Position numbers and translations under genes: made by a program. The notes beneath the pieces were generated by a model. It was given only the letters and a program-made list of their open reading frames with translations, was not told the DNA's origin and did not search any database. 64,000 bases of DNA from Chlorobium sp. (lineage in GTDB: Bacteria > Bacteroidota > Chlorobiia > Chlorobiales > Chlorobiaceae), in the NCBI GenBank assembly GCA_028277225.1, contig JANQHB010000032.1:62001-126000 (forward strand), given 5' to 3'. This document shows, one piece after another, positions 35,083 through 43,511 of the stretch. Position 1 is the stretch's first letter. Each line of letters begins with the position of its first letter.

Positions 35083-36399
35083 ATGCCGCAGAAGGCAAAG
35101 ACAAAATTCCATCAAATCTCGATAAAGCCGGCGATAAATGCTGCAATTGTATTTGCCGTACTTCTTTGTGGCGGAACTATCGGTTTTATTTTCTTCGAGG
35201 GCGGGCTTCAGGACAGGGCAGACGAGGTGCAGATCATATACAAGGATCTTCTGGACTTTCGTTCAACGCTTACCCTTGTTGATCAGCAGTTGAGTGTCGT
35301 CCATGATCGGCCGGAGGTCGTTGAAAGTATCGTTGAAAACACAAAGCTGCTTCAGTTTCGTTCTGATTCTTTCCAGGAAAGAGCTGATAAGGCGGGTATG
35401 CCTGAACTTTCTTCCTGGATGAAAGAACAGAGTCCCATGCTTGAGAGCATGCTGGAGGACATTGTACGCAAGAATCCGAATGCGGCAAAGAGCATTTCGC
35501 TGATGATTCTTGAGCTCGATGATGTCATACTGCATACGGCCAATGATGTCAGGCAGGCCACCGAAAAGGTCAATGATGCTGTAATGTTTTTTTTCTTTGT
35601 GGTTCTTGCTGTTCTGGCGCTTCTCATACTGACCGCCGGATGGGTGCTTGTCAATAATTATCGTCAGACCGTCATTCCGTTGAACAGGCTTGCAGAAAAA
35701 CTGAGAACCCTCAATGAAGAACTGCCTGAAAGCTTTCATGACACCGCTGAAGAGGTAAAAAGGAACATACGTTCCAAGGAGATATCGAGTGATGTCAACC
35801 AGATTACCGATTCAATCGTACGGTTCTGTCAGAACATTGAAATGAAGAACAAGAAGCTCGATGAACTTTTCATCAAGGATGAGAAGACCAATCTCTACAA
35901 TTACCGTCATTTCAAGGATCATCTCATTGTTGACGTGGCCAGGGCGAAGCGTTACAATGAGAAAGTTTCCATTGCAATGATCGATATCGATCATTTCAAG
36001 GCGTATAATGACGCAAACGGTCATGTCGCAGGAGATATCGTGCTGGAGCGTATGGCTCGCATCATTCGCGAGGAATGCAGGGAGTCGGATATTCCTGCAC
36101 GGTTTGGAGGCGAAGAATTTGCAATACTGTTTCCCAGAACCGATAGCCGGAAGGCTGTAGAGATTGTCGATCGTCTGCGCCAGATCATTGCTGCAGAACC
36201 ATTCTATCATGAAAAAGCCCTACCCGGCGGTCAATTGACGGTCAGTGGTGGACTTGCAACATATCCACAGGACGCGGTCGACTGGTATTCCCTGATAAAT
36301 AACGCGGATAAAGCGCTTTACAGTGCAAAACAGACCGGAAGAAACAGGGTGGTTCACTTCGGACAGCTTCAGAAAGACGAGGATGCGTCATCGATATGA
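35083..36399 (+). CDS. membrane diguanylate cyclase (GGEEF)
   Basis: The 438-residue protein has a membrane helix at about residues 18-40 and a periplasmic helical sensor of about 130 residues. A second membrane helix lies near 168-190, followed by a HAMP-like linker and a GGDEF domain. The active site is RFGGEEFAIL. RESD five residues before it is the RxxD inhibitory site, so product feedback is expected. DIDHFKAYND is the metal and substrate motif. It should make c-di-GMP in response to a periplasmic cue. It overlaps the next permease gene by 4 bp. Confidence 0.93.
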   Translation: MPQKAKTKFHQISIKPAINAAIVFAVLLCGGTIGFIFFEGGLQDRADEVQIIYKDLLDFRSTLTLVDQQLSVVHDRPEVVESIVENTKLLQFRSDSFQERADKAGMPELSSWMKEQSPMLESMLEDIVRKNPNAAKSISLMILELDDVILHTANDVRQATEKVNDAVMFFFFVVLAVLALLILTAGWVLVNNYRQTVIPLNRLAEKLRTLNEELPESFHDTAEEVKRNIRSKEISSDVNQITDSIVRFCQNIEMKNKKLDELFIKDEKTNLYNYRHFKDHLIVDVARAKRYNEKVSIAMIDIDHFKAYNDANGHVAGDIVLERMARIIREECRESDIPARFGGEEFAILFPRTDSRKAVEIVDRLRQIIAAEPFYHEKALPGGQLTVSGGLATYPQDAVDWYSLINNADKALYSAKQTGRNRVVHFGQLQKDEDASSI

Positions 36400-37661
36400 A
36401 ACCGGAATTTTTCATAGCGAGGCGATTTGCATTCAAACCGCGATCATCATCCAGGCCGACATTTATCGTTTTTATGTCAGTCACCGGAATTGCTCTGGGG
36501 ACAGCGGCTCTGATTTTGACACTTTCGATCGTCAAGGGTTTTTCGGCACAGATTGAAAACAAGCTTGTCGGATTCAGTTCGCATTTCCAGATAAGACAAC
36601 CGAAAGGAGCCCTGTTCATGCCTCTGCCTGCCGATACAATACGTCTCGCCACTATCGAAAACATCGACACAGTCATACCCTTCCTTGAAAAAAACATTGT
36701 CCTGCAAAGCGGAAAAGACGATACCGGTCGTGTTAAACCCGCGATGCTGAAAGGAATAGCCGGAGGATCACCGCCGGAGTTTCTCAAGGAAAGTATGGTA
36801 GACGGCGCATGGTTCGATGATCCGGAACCTTCCTCGTTCGAGGTGCTTGTGGGCAAGCCTCTTGCCGAGTCCATGGATCTTGCGGTAGGGAGCAGGCTGC
36901 TTGTTATCAGCACTTCCGGTGATTCTTCCGGAAACCTCATCCGGGCCGATGATGACATACTGAACCTGCTTTCGTCGCTCGATCTTGAACTGGCAACCGT
37001 CAGGGGAATATATGAAACCGGTCTGAACGAAGGATTCGACAAATACATGGTGCTTGCCGATCTTTCATCCATGCAGAAGTTCTTCAACCGCGGCAGAACG
37101 TTGATAAGCGGTTACGAAGTGCTGGTACACGATCTCGAAACGCTCCGGGAGACTGCTGAGTCGGCTATAGGTCTTTTCGGATATCCATTTTTCGGCTATA
37201 CGGTATATGAGCGCTATGCGAATCTGTTCGAGTGGCTGAAGCTTCAACAGAACATTACGCCTCTTCTGATCATTACAATAACCGTCGTGGCCGTTTTCAA
37301 TATCATATCGACGTTGCTTGTCCTGATCATTGAAAAAACCAGGGAGATAGGTATGTTGAGTGCTCTCGGACTTCCGCCGGCAAAGATCAGCAAAGTATTT
37401 CTCTCTCAGGCCTTCCTGATCGCACTGGTCGGCATAGCGCTCGGCAATCTGCTTGCGTTCGGTTTTTCTGCTTTTGAACTGCATTTCCAGCTTATACAGC
37501 TACCCCGGAAAACCTACTTTATCGAACATGTTCCTATACAGTTTGATGTTTTCGATTACCTGACTGTATCATGTCTTGTTGCACTTCTTACGATGGCATT
37601 CGCTTTTGTCCCGGCACGCGTTGCAGCATCACTGAAACCCGGAACGGCACTGTTGACGTAA
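36396..37661 (+). CDS. LolC/LolE-type ABC transporter permease
   Basis: This 421-residue protein has one N-terminal membrane helix, a large periplasmic MacB-like domain, and three C-terminal helices with the FtsX core (FNIISTLLVLIIEKTREIGMLSALG). That matches lipoprotein-releasing permeases. A second permease follows at 37952, and no LolD ATPase is in view. The two form a LolCE-like pair that would move lipoproteins out of the inner membrane. The gene overlaps the cyclase stop by 4 bp. Confidence 0.88.
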   Translation: MKPEFFIARRFAFKPRSSSRPTFIVFMSVTGIALGTAALILTLSIVKGFSAQIENKLVGFSSHFQIRQPKGALFMPLPADTIRLATIENIDTVIPFLEKNIVLQSGKDDTGRVKPAMLKGIAGGSPPEFLKESMVDGAWFDDPEPSSFEVLVGKPLAESMDLAVGSRLLVISTSGDSSGNLIRADDDILNLLSSLDLELATVRGIYETGLNEGFDKYMVLADLSSMQKFFNRGRTLISGYEVLVHDLETLRETAESAIGLFGYPFFGYTVYERYANLFEWLKLQQNITPLLIITITVVAVFNIISTLLVLIIEKTREIGMLSALGLPPAKISKVFLSQAFLIALVGIALGNLLAFGFSAFELHFQLIQLPRKTYFIEHVPIQFDVFDYLTVSCLVALLTMAFAFVPARVAASLKPGTALLT

Positions 37662-37663
37662 AT

Positions 37664-37698
37664 AGTGACAGGTAACGGGTGACGAGTAAAGAGTGATG
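37664..37698. repeat. five degenerate heptamers after the first permease gene
   Basis: AGTGACA, GGTAACG, GGTGACG, AGTAAAG and AGTGATG follow one another exactly in 7-bp steps. The remainder of the spacer to 37951 is also low in complexity (runs like TTCAACAAATCAACAACTCA near 37920) and holds no gene. Confidence 0.6.
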
Positions 37699-37951
37699 AA
37701 TGTGGGGTGTGGGATGAATAGTTCTCAGTAGGAAGATAATGAATCGTGAATGGTAGGAAGCAATGAGTGAAGAGGGATGAATGCGGGAGTCAGGTAGTGT
37801 TGGTACCAGGTAATAGGGGGAAAATAGTTTTTTGAATAATGTTGCGAGAAAAAAGCCATTTAGCGAACAGGCTAACCAGCCATCCGGCAAACGAGCTATC
37901 TGGATTTCTGAACAACTCAACAGTTCAACAAATCAACAACTCAACAAATTC

Positions 37952-39211
37952 ATGCATTTCTCTCCGGGTTTTTGGATAGCCCAGCGGTTCAGTTTTGCCA
38001 GAAAGCGTTTCAGGGTCATCAATATCATATCGGCGATCAGTTTTATCGGTATCGTCATTGGTGTGTCCACACTGCTTATCGTCATGAGTGTTCTCAACGG
38101 TTTTCAGGATGTTTCGAGGAATCTTTTCCTGACCATCGAGAGTCCGGCCCAGCTTCTTCCGCAAAACGCCGCCGACATGGAGGTAAACGAATCTCTTTAT
38201 GCCGATATCGGAAAGATACAGGGGGTGACGGCAGTTGAGCCTTTTATTGAAGGCTCAGCCGTACTTTCAGGTCCTGAGAAAAGCGAACTTGTCGTTGTCA
38301 AGGGGATTTCATCAAAAGCACAGGCCCGGCTTATGCAGCAGACCGGGAGGGAGATATCCTATTTCGGTCCAACGACGGTTTCAGTCGGTACGATGCTGGC
38401 CCGCAAAACCAGGCTCGAACCGGGACATGAGGTAAAAATGTACAGTCCCGAGCTGATCGCGCTTGGCCTGGAATCCCTTTCACAGCCTTATCTGCTTCCC
38501 GCGCTCACCTTTCCTGTTGTGACTGTTCAATCGATATTTTCTCTGCAGCAGCTCTTTAACGACCGTTACGTGCTGGCATCTGCCGGTACGGCAAGAAAAA
38601 TTCTTCTTCTGGACAGTGACCGATATTCGGGAATCGATGTGCGGTGCAATGACGACAGTGCTTCACGAACGGCCCTGGTTACCGCACTGCGTGACTGGAT
38701 AGACAAGAACGGTCTGGAGGATCGTCTGGTTGTCCGGTCGCTGGAGGATAAGTACAGGGATGTATTTGCTGTGATGGAAATTGAAAAATGGGTCAGCTTC
38801 AGTATTCTGATGCTGGTAATTCTGGTCGCTGCCATGAGCCTGACCGGTTCGCTTACGATGACGGCCATCGATAAAAGGAGAGAGCTTTTCTATCTGAGGT
38901 GTCTGGGCCTTGAAAAGCCTCAGTTTCTCATGATTTTTGTCATTGAAGGGGGGATGATCGGACTGGCGGGAACATTTGTTGGGGTCCTCATCGCCTGGAT
39001 CGGCTGCTCGATTCAGGACAGGTTCGGCTTCCTTGAAATGCCCTCGAAAAGCGCCTTTATCATAGACGCGTACCCGGTCAGCATGCAGACTGTCGATTTT
39101 CTTGTCGTATCTCTGGCGACACTATCGGTCTCTCTGCTCGTCAGCCTCTATCCTGCATTTACCGCTGCACGTATTGCCGGCAGCAAAAGTCTTTCAGACA
39201 AGGCAAACTGA
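37952..39211 (+). CDS. LolC/LolE-type ABC transporter permease, second copy
   Basis: I chose the ATG at 37952 (420 residues, MHFSPGFWIAQRFSFARKR), the standard beginning of LolC/E proteins. The open frame extends upstream to 37832 through low-complexity Gln- and Asn-rich sequence that is not likely to be coding. The topology matches the first permease: one N-terminal helix, a periplasmic domain, three C-terminal helices with AMSLTGSLTMTAIDKRRELF. The pair presumably forms a heterodimer with an unlinked LolD. A dispersed repeat starts 2 bp after the stop. Confidence 0.88.
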   Translation: MHFSPGFWIAQRFSFARKRFRVINIISAISFIGIVIGVSTLLIVMSVLNGFQDVSRNLFLTIESPAQLLPQNAADMEVNESLYADIGKIQGVTAVEPFIEGSAVLSGPEKSELVVVKGISSKAQARLMQQTGREISYFGPTTVSVGTMLARKTRLEPGHEVKMYSPELIALGLESLSQPYLLPALTFPVVTVQSIFSLQQLFNDRYVLASAGTARKILLLDSDRYSGIDVRCNDDSASRTALVTALRDWIDKNGLEDRLVVRSLEDKYRDVFAVMEIEKWVSFSILMLVILVAAMSLTGSLTMTAIDKRRELFYLRCLGLEKPQFLMIFVIEGGMIGLAGTFVGVLIAWIGCSIQDRFGFLEMPSKSAFIIDAYPVSMQTVDFLVVSLATLSVSLLVSLYPAFTAARIAGSKSLSDKAN

Positions 39212-39213
39212 GA

Positions 39214-39492
39214 CCTGAACTGAGTGTTCCAAAAAAGCTCCATTATAGTAAGCATATCAAAAACAATCTGTTATGCTGTGTTTGTAAAAGGATTATCCAT
39301 CACCTGTCGGGTGAGTGTGAAAACTGATAAAGAGCCGCATTTTTTGAAATCCCGACCCCGTGAAATCAGACCAGATATTTCACAGGGCCGGATCTGCTTC
39401 GTTACAGGGAACTTGCGTCCCGACGTGTCGGGATACAGCGGCATTCCCTGTGCCTCGCATCTCCGGCATGCTCGACAATCGCTCAATTTAGG
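39214..39492 (+). repeat. dispersed TIR element, copy B (long)
   Basis: It begins CCTGAACTGAGTGTT at 39214 and ends GCTCAATTTAGG at 39492, which are near-complementary ends. The inside contains the shared blocks CAATCTGTTATGCTG, ATCACCTGTCGGGTGAG, ACTGATAAAGAGCCGCAT and GTCGGGATACAGCGGCATTC. It also carries the nested palindrome at 39356-39387. No protein is encoded. The apparent ORF 39224-39661 is a by-product. Confidence 0.75.
39356..39387. repeat. nested palindrome in copy B
   Basis: CCCCGTGAAAT and ATTTCACAGGG pair around CAGACCAGAT. The same module occurs at 45868-45899 and 60069-60099 but at different positions within the element. Confidence 0.7.
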
Positions 39493-39559
39493 TCTATATA
39501 ACAAATGTGGCTGCTTTAAGCAAGGGTTTTGGTGTTTTTTTGCCTATATGTTGATATGG

Positions 39560-40207
39560 TTATATATCTGTTTTGCCTATGACGGTTTCGCCGGCAACAG
39601 TTTTTTCTCCTTTGGAAACAAGAATATCTACTTCTCGGGGAACGACAATATCCAGGCGTGAACCGAACATGATCATGCCGAATCTCTTGCCCGCCTTCAC
39701 CGGTTCCCCTGTTGTCAGGTCGCAGATTATTCTCCGTGCAACGAGTCCCGCAACCTGGGTGAACATAATGTTCATGGTATCCGATTCAAGACCGATTTCC
39801 ATGCGTTCATTGCTTTTCACGCTCTTCTCGTCGAACGCCGGGAGGAATTTCCCTTCGTGGTAGGTCAGTGTTCGTATGGTTCCGGTACAGGGTATTCTGT
39901 TGACATGGACATTGAAAACAGACATGAAAATGCTGACAAGAGTTGATTCCGGTCCGGTGAAAGGGTGGGAGATTTTCTTTATCAGTATAATCTTGCCGTC
40001 AGCGGGAGCAAGGATTGCATCGGGATCGTCAGGAGGATTCCGTTCCGGATCACGGAAAAAATAGATGGTGAAGAAAAACAGTCCTGCGGCAAGGATTGTT
40101 ACGACAAGTTTGAAGACTCCGGAAAAGAAGAGCAGTCCCGCACTACCCATGAGAACTGAAACGAGCAGTGTTGTCAAAAGAGTTTGTCGGCCATAAGGGG
40201 AAAGCAT
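39560..40207 (-). CDS. psd: phosphatidylserine decarboxylase (PSD-A type)
   Basis: The 215-residue proenzyme has an N-terminal membrane anchor followed by FFRDPERNPP, and ends with MIMFGSRLDIVVP. Self-cleavage within GS yields the pyruvoyl cofactor on the small alpha subunit. The short form without the long N-terminal domain is the archaetidylserine/bacterial PSD-A class. It makes phosphatidylethanolamine in the inner membrane. No pssA is adjacent. Confidence 0.9.
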   Translation of the reverse strand: MLSPYGRQTLLTTLLVSVLMGSAGLLFFSGVFKLVVTILAAGLFFFTIYFFRDPERNPPDDPDAILAPADGKIILIKKISHPFTGPESTLVSIFMSVFNVHVNRIPCTGTIRTLTYHEGKFLPAFDEKSVKSNERMEIGLESDTMNIMFTQVAGLVARRIICDLTTGEPVKAGKRFGMIMFGSRLDIVVPREVDILVSKGEKTVAGETVIGKTDI

Positions 40208-40436
40208 GAAACAGATCGTGTTGAATGGTAGTGTTGATAGGTTGTATCCTGCTATGTCAGATACGATAAAATACGATACATTAGAGAATCCTGGAGTGAG
40301 ATTACATAAATACGTTAAGTTTTTTTAAACATTGTCTTAGAATGCACCCCGGATGTGATTTTTTACTCATCTGCCGGGATGTTCGACAATCGCACGATGC
40401 AGGATATTGTATTTTCTGGTAAATCTGGTATTGCTC

Positions 40437-41423
40437 ATGTCACGGAACCTTAACCGCACCGAAAGAAATTTTCTGCAACACCTCACTGTTCGATCTCTGG
40501 TGCGTGAAGGAGAACATGTTCTGGCCGCTGTTTCAGGCGGTCCGGATTCGATGGCGCTCCTGTACCTTCTCAACGCAGTCAGACCGGTCCTCCACTGTCG
40601 GGTCAGCGTTGCGCATTGCAATTTTCAGCTTCGTGGTGAAGATAGCAGGCGCGATGAAGAGCATGTGATCGAAGAATCGGAAAAACTCGGTCTTGTCTGC
40701 CACGTCAAGCGGTTTGACACAATGAAAGATGCTGAGGATTGGAAGCGATCCATCGAGGAAACAGCCAGAATTGAGCGCTACGGTTTTTTTCAGGAGCTTG
40801 CCGAAAGGTATGATATAGACAGGATTGCAACAGGGCATCATGTGAGCGACAATGCCGAAACCATACTGTTCAATCTTTTCAGAGGGACGTCGATACAGGG
40901 TTTGCGAGGTATTCGCACCCGTCATGGACAGGTTATCCGTCCCTTATTGCTGATGCATAAAGACGATATCACCCGCTATATCGATGAGCGATCGATTTCT
41001 CACAGAATTGACAGCAGCAACCTCGGTGTGGAGCCGGATCGTAATTTTATCCGCAATAAAATTGTTCCCCTGATACAAGAGCGGTTTGCCAACAAACTTC
41101 TTCCTTCGCTGCAGAGGCTTTCGGATTATGCCGCTGAGCTTGAAGAATTTCTCGAACTGCATTTCGAGGATCTTGTGGACAACGACAGCGGCCTTACCCT
41201 GACAAATAACAGGCTTTTTGTGCCCTCGCTCATGCAGCTGACGGTTTTCGAAAGAAAAGAACTGCTCAAGCGGGCCTTGCAGGATTGCGGCTGCGAACCG
41301 ACCGGAAGGGTATTGCAGCAACTTGTCGAGCTGCTGCAGACTCAACCCGGCAGAAAAATGGATCTCCCGGGCGGCATGGAGGTTGTATGGAAAGGGAAGT
41401 ATCTGGTTTTTAAGAATAGGTAG
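40437..41423 (+). CDS. tilS: tRNA(Ile)-lysidine synthase
   Basis: This enzyme adds lysine to C34 of the CAU-anticodon tRNA-Ile so that it reads AUA. The PP-loop AAVSGGPDSMALLYLL is complete. GHHVSDNAETILFNLFRGT is the second family signature. I chose the ATG at 40437 (MSRNLNRTERNF, 328 residues). The frame could begin at a TTG 30 bp earlier. The C-terminal part is shorter than in E. coli, as in many bacteria. Heptamer repeats begin at its stop codon. Confidence 0.92.
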   Translation: MSRNLNRTERNFLQHLTVRSLVREGEHVLAAVSGGPDSMALLYLLNAVRPVLHCRVSVAHCNFQLRGEDSRRDEEHVIEESEKLGLVCHVKRFDTMKDAEDWKRSIEETARIERYGFFQELAERYDIDRIATGHHVSDNAETILFNLFRGTSIQGLRGIRTRHGQVIRPLLLMHKDDITRYIDERSISHRIDSSNLGVEPDRNFIRNKIVPLIQERFANKLLPSLQRLSDYAAELEEFLELHFEDLVDNDSGLTLTNNRLFVPSLMQLTVFERKELLKRALQDCGCEPTGRVLQQLVELLQTQPGRKMDLPGGMEVVWKGKYLVFKNR

Positions 41424-41453
41424 TGGGTAATGGGTATTGGGGAATCGGAAGAG
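41419..41453. repeat. degenerate heptamers at the tilS stop
   Basis: GGTAGTG, GGTAATG, GGTATTG, GGGAATC and GGAAGAG run in 7-bp register and include the tilS stop codon. Confidence 0.6.
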
Positions 41454-41477
41454 CGAAGAAACAAGAGTATCTTCATC

Positions 41478-41555
41478 CTACTACCTACTACCTACTACCT
41501 ACTACCTACTACCTACTACCTACTACCTACTACCTACTACCTACTACCTACTACC
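41478..41555. repeat. CTACTAC heptamer tandem array, about 11 units
   Basis: Near-perfect copies of CTACTAC run for 78 bp between the convergent ends of tilS and the 345-residue protein gene. The minus-strand gene ends inside the array: its stop codon is the first TAG of the repeat. Because 7 is not a multiple of 3, the array presents stops in every frame on the minus strand. Confidence 0.9.
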
Positions 41556-42588
41556 TGGGCTCTTTTTCTTCTTTCAGAAAAAACTCAACCGGCAGGTCGG
41601 TTTTTATGATGACTGACTCGAGGTTCTGCATGACATCGAGTTCTTTGAGGAGGGCTTTTGCCGGTTTGGTGGTTCGGGTTCCTGAGGTGCTCGACAGTTT
41701 GATTGCAGCCCAGAGAAACGTCGAGGCAAAATATGCCGATGTTCTGTTCCGGTAGATCCATTCGGTATACCCCTTGATCCCGTCTTCGAATTTCAGTGAC
41801 AACGCCAGCTGCTGGATACGGTTGAGGTTGCCCAGTGTTTTTACGTCCTTGTTGCCGGACGTAAGGCTCTGGAGGGCTCCCAGCGTCCAGTGTGTCGAGG
41901 AAAGGGTGAACCAGAAATGCGATTTGTACATGGCTTTGTCAATGAGTGACACAGTTGTCGAGTCCCTTGCGAGAAAGTTGTTTGCCGGTTCAAGAAAACC
42001 TCTCAGCAGTTGGGGGCTGTTTGAAAGCAGCACTTCCCGTTCATCGGAATGACAGATCCAGAGGGTGTCTGAGAATGCATAACAGGTTTTTCCGCCGTAT
42101 TCCCTGGTTTCTATACTTTTCTCATCAAGGTATGATTTCGGCAGATTGTCATTGAAAGTTCCCCGAAGAATACCGAGGTATTTCTGTCTTTTGGTGTTTT
42201 GCTGCTGAAAAGCGACAAGGAGGGTATCGAGGTTCCGGGCCGGTTCAAATCCTGTTTCTTCGATTATCTGGCGGAAGGCCGGGTCTGATTGCAGCCATTC
42301 CATTGTTTTCAGGGAGTCGGGAATGACTTCTTTCCAGAATGAACTTGCCTTGATGTCTTTCAGCCCTGCGTATATCAGTGCATCGGAATTTCCCGGAAGT
42401 CGTTCGATAACCGATTGCAGGCCGGGCGAGAGCTTTTCAGATTCGGGAGCAGCTTTTGGCCAGTTTACCCACAGGAGTTGTGCCACAAGGCCGATCGTAC
42501 CCAGAATGACGGTGATCAGAAGCAGGCTCGGTTTTTTCCTTGCTTTTTTCTCATCCTGGGGTCGGGTCTGTTCCGGCTGGTTATCCAT
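41551..42588 (-). CDS. membrane-anchored protein of unknown function
   Basis: The 345-residue protein has a Lys- and Arg-rich N-terminus and one membrane helix (LLLITVILGTIGLVAQLLWV). A large extracytoplasmic domain of about 300 residues follows. The domain resembles DUF3352-like proteins in its general pattern (PGNSDALIYAGLKDIKASSFW at its start), but I do not assign a family firmly. It ends with charged LKEEKEPR at the heptamer array. It is 8 bp downstream of rnhA, so the two may be co-transcribed. Confidence 0.7.
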   Translation of the reverse strand: MDNQPEQTRPQDEKKARKKPSLLLITVILGTIGLVAQLLWVNWPKAAPESEKLSPGLQSVIERLPGNSDALIYAGLKDIKASSFWKEVIPDSLKTMEWLQSDPAFRQIIEETGFEPARNLDTLLVAFQQQNTKRQKYLGILRGTFNDNLPKSYLDEKSIETREYGGKTCYAFSDTLWICHSDEREVLLSNSPQLLRGFLEPANNFLARDSTTVSLIDKAMYKSHFWFTLSSTHWTLGALQSLTSGNKDVKTLGNLNRIQQLALSLKFEDGIKGYTEWIYRNRTSAYFASTFLWAAIKLSSTSGTRTTKPAKALLKELDVMQNLESVIIKTDLPVEFFLKEEKEPR

Positions 42589-42596
42589 GCAGAAAT

Positions 42597-43037
42597 CTAA
42601 CGGTTGTTCTGAATCGCCTGTCTGGCAAGGAAGTCACAGCGGTTGTTGTATTCGTTGTCACTGTGTCCTTTAACCTTATGAAAGGTTACGCTATGCAATC
42701 TAATCAACTCGATGATTTTTTTCCAGAGATCGATATTTCCAACCGGTTTCCGGGATGCAGTTTTCCAGTTGTTGGAAGTCCATTTTTTCAGCCACTCCTG
42801 ATTGATAGCGTTGACAAGATAGCTTGAATCACTGTAGAGATCGACATCGCAGGGTTCCTTGAGAGCTTCAAGCGCCTTGATGGCTGCCATGAGTTCCATC
42901 CTGTTGTTTGTCGTGGAGGGAGAAAAGCCGGATATTTCCCGACTGGCTCCGCCGAACATAAGCAGTGCCCCCCAGCCGCCCGGACCCGGATTGCCGCTGC
43001 AGGCTCCGTCGGTATAGATGGTTACTTTTTTAGGCAT
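42597..43037 (-). CDS. rnhA: ribonuclease HI
   Basis: The 146-residue enzyme removes RNA from RNA-DNA hybrids. The catalytic carboxylates Asp10 (IYTDGACSGN), Glu48 (NNRMELMA), Asp70 (YSDSSYLV) and Asp135 (RCDFLARQA) are present, with His125 in the flexible loop. The length equals the E. coli form. Confidence 0.96.
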   Translation of the reverse strand: MPKKVTIYTDGACSGNPGPGGWGALLMFGGASREISGFSPSTTNNRMELMAAIKALEALKEPCDVDLYSDSSYLVNAINQEWLKKWTSNNWKTASRKPVGNIDLWKKIIELIRLHSVTFHKVKGHSDNEYNNRCDFLARQAIQNNR

Positions 43038-43048
43038 AGGGTTGGTTT

Positions 43049-43080
43049 AAGTCACAAATCAAAAGGCACAAGTCAGAAGA
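43049..43080. repeat. heptamers upstream of rnhA
   Basis: AAGTCAC, AAATCAA, AAGGCAC and AAGTCAG run in exact 7-bp register just upstream of the rnhA start and downstream of the rpmB terminator. Confidence 0.55.
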
Positions 43081-43117
43081 GAAAATGCTCAATGCACAAG
43101 CGGGGTTGATGCTGAAT

Positions 43118-43153
43118 AAAAAAGCTCAACCATCTGTTCTGGTTGAGCTTTTT
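43118..43153 (-). terminator. rho-independent terminator of rpmB
   Basis: AAAAAGCTCAACCA and TGGTTGAGCTTTTT form a 14-bp perfect stem with a 7-nt loop and a T run on the minus strand, 27 bp past the rpmB stop. Confidence 0.9.
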
Positions 43154-43179
43154 GGTCGTGATAGTATGCCTCAATTGCT

Positions 43180-43398
43180 TTACTTGAGCAGCTTTGCAAG
43201 TTCCGCTGTTCCGGTTTTCGACATGATTTTTATCGCTTTGGCCGATACGCGGACCTTTACCCAGCGTTTTTCTTCTTCTATCCAGATTCGTTTCGTGTGC
43301 AGGTTGGGTTCGAAACGCTTGCGACGATGGTTGTTGGCATGCGATACCGTATTGCCGTATTTCGGTCTTTTTCCAGTGAGTTTACAGACTTTGGACAT
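43180..43398 (-). CDS. rpmB: 50S ribosomal protein L28 (bL28)
   Basis: The 72-residue basic protein starts MSKVCKLTGKRPKYGNTVSH and has the NNHRRKRFEPNLHTKRIW core of bL28. It is a standalone gene with its own strong terminator. No rpmG (bL33), often the partner in other phyla, is adjacent. Confidence 0.97.
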   Translation of the reverse strand: MSKVCKLTGKRPKYGNTVSHANNHRRKRFEPNLHTKRIWIEEEKRWVKVRVSAKAIKIMSKTGTAELAKLLK

Positions 43399-43511
43399 GA
43401 TAACTTGGCTTCGATTCTCGTTGAATAAGTGACTGCGAATATACCAATTCTTTTTTAAACCGAAAAATACTGTTGTTCGGTTTAGCGGCTTTTTTGTTGG
43501 CTACGTTGTCT

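Noticed and set aside
36242..37087. 281-residue open frame opposite the first Lol permease
   Set aside because: It is antisense to a conserved permease, and its Arg/Ser-rich composition is typical of shadow frames.
39224..39661. 145-residue open frame over repeat copy B and the psd 3' end
   Set aside because: It runs through a non-coding repeat and into an antisense gene.
41478..41555. CTACTAC array as a CRISPR
   Set aside because: It is a simple 7-bp tandem repeat without spacers, and no cas genes are present.
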